Shown here piece after piece: positions 62,341-64,000 of a stretch of 64,000 bases of DNA. Under the pieces are notes generated by a model. That model made no database searches. It was not told where the DNA came from and saw nothing but the letters and a program-made list of their open reading frames with translations. The position numbers and the translations under genes are program-made. The DNA comes from CAWKKW01 sp963850345 (GTDB lineage: Bacteria; Acidobacteriota; Terriglobia; Terriglobales; Acidobacteriaceae), in NCBI GenBank assembly GCA_963850345.1, contig CAWKKW010000006.1:1-64000 (forward strand), in the 5' to 3' direction. Numbering within the stretch: position 1 is the first letter of the stretch; every line of letters starts with the position of its first letter.

Positions 62341-62815
62341 TCACTCACTTTTGTCAACTTTCTCACCAGTGACCGTGATGGCGTTTTCGTCAATTACTTC
62401 GCGAAGCTTCCGGCCCCTTCGACCACCACGAAATGCACCTTCAATGGTGGGCCCCCCGAGGGAAGGCTGAACGTAGCTACTCCAGTGCAGTCAGGATGAA
62501 CGAGATAGACGCCCGTGCCAAATGTCCATGAATCCGTTTCCGGCGTGCCGTCGAAGACGATATGATCTCGAATCCTCAATGTCCGTCACCGTCGTAGGTT
62601 TGTAGAACGACTCCGCGGAATAAAAAGCTTGGCCCAGGCGCGGTAGTGGCGTCAATCGTCAGACCGTAAGCGCCGTGAAGTGTTGCATTCGAGCATTTTC
62701 TGACTTGGCTCGCCTCATCCTCCGCCTGTACGAAAGAAGCTGTAATCAGGAATAAGCAAACAGCGACTACGGGCGCTGTCGTCTTCAAGAACCTTGATAC
62801 TGGTCTGCTTTGCAT
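62341..62815 (-). pseudogene. Small secreted protein with two frameshifts
   Basis: The first frame starts with a signal peptide (TTAPVVAVCLFLITASFVQA) followed by CSNATLHGAYGLTIDATTA and YDGDGH, a beginning seen in many short acidobacterial secreted proteins (recalled). The frame shifts near 62580 to TLRIRDHIVFDGTPETDSWT and near 62405 to LREVIDENAITVTGEKVDKS, stopping at 62341. Joined, it would give about 155 residues ending in the usual place for the family. Function unknown; probably periplasmic or external. Confidence 0.6.
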
Positions 62816-63346
62816 TATGAAATCACTCCCTTAGATCGTCTTCCACGCCTGGACTCTGGATGTTTCCATTAGTCCTGAATTGCACGAGAGCAGATTTGTC
62901 CGTTTGCGCATAAAAAGTCCTTTGGTGAGGGCTGATAAGTTCTGATAACTTCTCGCTATCCCATAAGCGCACAAACGGAATCGCTTGCGCGGAGGCCGAA
63001 CAACGAGCAGGTTGCGTTTACGGCAAAGCGCCGCTGTTAAGTCCGCCAGTCTCTGCCCCGTTGATGTCGAAAAGGTGATCTTGATCCCAGACGACAGTGT
63101 GCTTCGTGCCCTGTGGGGTTGAGGCCAGTCCATCGATGATGCCGTCATCGCTCGCCGTGTAGGCCTGAGAGAATGATCGTTCATCCCCCAGATCGCTGAG
63201 GACCTACCGGGATGGCTTGTGTGCTTGAGCAGCGGACGCTAACGAGAGACTCGCCAAAGCGAGCAAAGCTGGTAGAGATGAGTAGGCGCGAACAGTCAGG
63301 CCAGCTTTCGCTGGTACCTTCGGTCCTTTTCGAGCTGATTCTGGTT
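62816..63346. other. Region without a supported gene
   Basis: Open frames on both strands are short, low in recognisable motifs and lack ribosome binding sites. No inverted repeat, tRNA or IS end is seen. It may contain the promoter of the minus-strand secreted gene at its left end. Confidence 0.4.
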
Positions 63347-64000
63347 TTACTGCCTAGGGGGCAGCGGCTGTGGATTGAGCGTGACCCTAGCTATCCCGCC
63401 CGGAAATCTGGGGTCTCCGACCTGGGTCCGGCATTGTCGTTCAAGCTCAGGCGCGGCTGGCGAGTTCCGTCCCCGTGCCGAGCGAGCCGAATCGCAGATA
63501 GGGATAGATGCCCTGACCGTGGCAGGAACTGGCGTCCGCGCCTGTACGGGCACAGGCGCTGAGGTTGTGGCCCCTGTTACGTTCAGGGGGACACTTCCGC
63601 ACCGAGCGGTTACGCATGGTGCCGGCTGCACAGCCCTGGTTGAAATCGGCAAAGGCGCTGTTGGCTTCGGGGCTGCGGCAAGCATCGCACGGCACTGCTC
63701 CTCAAGATACGGGGCCGCCGGCGAGTTCCGCGCTCGCGCCGCCGCCGCGTTGCAGATCGAGCCATGCGGCCCCACCGGCTCCGATCGACCATTCACCCGG
63801 CCTACAGTTTTATTCAATGATGTCCCAGGCGGTAGCGACGCTATCCGCCGCACATCACAGATCAGGCCGACGGCATCGAGCCAATTTCCGGAGCGTCCGT
63901 GCATCCCGATGCCGACCTGCCCCATGGGACAGCGGTCGTCTCCCTCCGTATGTGGCGTGGGATCGGCTCCTTGCAGGAAACCACCTTTCATCTTGTACTG
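63347..64000 (-). CDS. Cys-rich secreted protein, 5' end outside the window
   Basis: The frame is open to the window edge, so the true start is not seen. The visible 217 residues begin in a small domain with DDRCPMGQVGIGMHGRSGNW and LDAVGLICD, a pattern common in exported proteins of soil bacteria. Two repeats follow, ICNAAAARARNSPAAPYLEE and ICDSARSARGRNSPAAPELE, separated by a Pro/Ala/Thr-rich linker. The end is VTLNPQPLPPRQ. It is probably external or periplasmic with disulphides. Function unknown. Confidence 0.65.
   Translation of the reverse strand, partial: QYKMKGGFLQGADPTPHTEGDDRCPMGQVGIGMHGRSGNWLDAVGLICDVRRIASLPPGTSLNKTVGRVNGRSEPVGPHGSICNAAAARARNSPAAPYLEEQCRAMLAAAPKPTAPLPISTRAVQPAPCVTARCGSVPLNVTGATTSAPVPVQARTPVPATVRASIPICDSARSARGRNSPAAPELERQCRTQVGDPRFPGGIARVTLNPQPLPPRQ

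Overview
The window reads as a chromosome segment of an acidobacterium, most likely of the class Terriglobia (Granulicella, Terriglobus or Edaphobacter type). This is an inference from gene content: two very large Oar-like TonB-dependent receptors with an N-terminal carboxypeptidase-regulatory domain, a membrane-anchored regulator plus TPR pair beside one of them, and a dense set of secreted glycoside hydrolases. There are no rRNA genes and no CRISPR array. One tRNA, tRNA-Asp(GTC), lies at 23078-23154 and roughly separates an accessory half from a metabolic half.

Left half, about 1-22.7 kb, is mobile and defence DNA. It opens with a frameshifted GHKL-ATPase/nuclease gene (68-2097). Next comes a compact array of four single-gene units (2481-4784). 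Each unit carries one small exported or unknown protein and is separated from the next by a related 80-107 bp imperfect palindrome, so the array looks like a gene-cassette array although no canonical integron core site is visible. A decayed IS481-type transposase closes it (4850-6013), and matching 32-bp IS481-like end motifs lie on both sides (2237-2268 and 6070-6101). An ArdC-like antirestriction gene and a parB gene follow. The parB gene is split by a 4.36-kb Tn554-like element (8148-12509) that has 67/68-bp terminal inverted repeats, two overlapping tyrosine recombinase genes and one cargo gene. Next is a four-gene restriction operon (13730-22682): a type III Res-like helicase-nuclease, a small PD-(D/E)XK-like protein, a type III Mod-like methyltransferase, and a RelE-like domain fused to a UvrD-type helicase.

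Right half, about 23.2-61.5 kb, is carbohydrate use. A first block (23.2-43.4 kb) holds a deleted GH42 galactosidase, two GH31 enzymes (one with a PA14 insert, as in xyloglucan alpha-xylosidases), a GH43-CBM6 enzyme, a Tat-exported GH94-like protein, a GH92 mannosidase, one Oar-like receptor and its regulator/TPR neighbours. This fits breakdown of hemicellulose such as xyloglucan or arabinoxylan. A second block (43.5-61.5 kb) is organised around a divergent IclR promoter. On the minus strand lie IclR, a cytoplasmic GH9 enzyme, an epimerase, a DHDPS/NAL-family aldolase, a nitrilase-family hydrolase and a frameshifted oxidoreductase. On the plus strand lie an Oar-like receptor, a cytoplasmic heparinase II/III-like protein, an oxidoreductase, an MFS transporter, NagB and NagA. 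This looks like uptake and catabolism of an amino-sugar-containing, possibly uronic-acid-containing, oligosaccharide.

The last 2.5 kb holds a frameshifted small secreted protein and the 3' part of a secreted Cys-rich protein that runs off the window. Frameshifts recur at 0.07-2.1, 4.85-6.0, 44.3 and 62.4-62.6 kb, while the very long genes elsewhere are intact. Real decay therefore seems more likely than general sequencing error, but read-level evidence would be needed to settle it.
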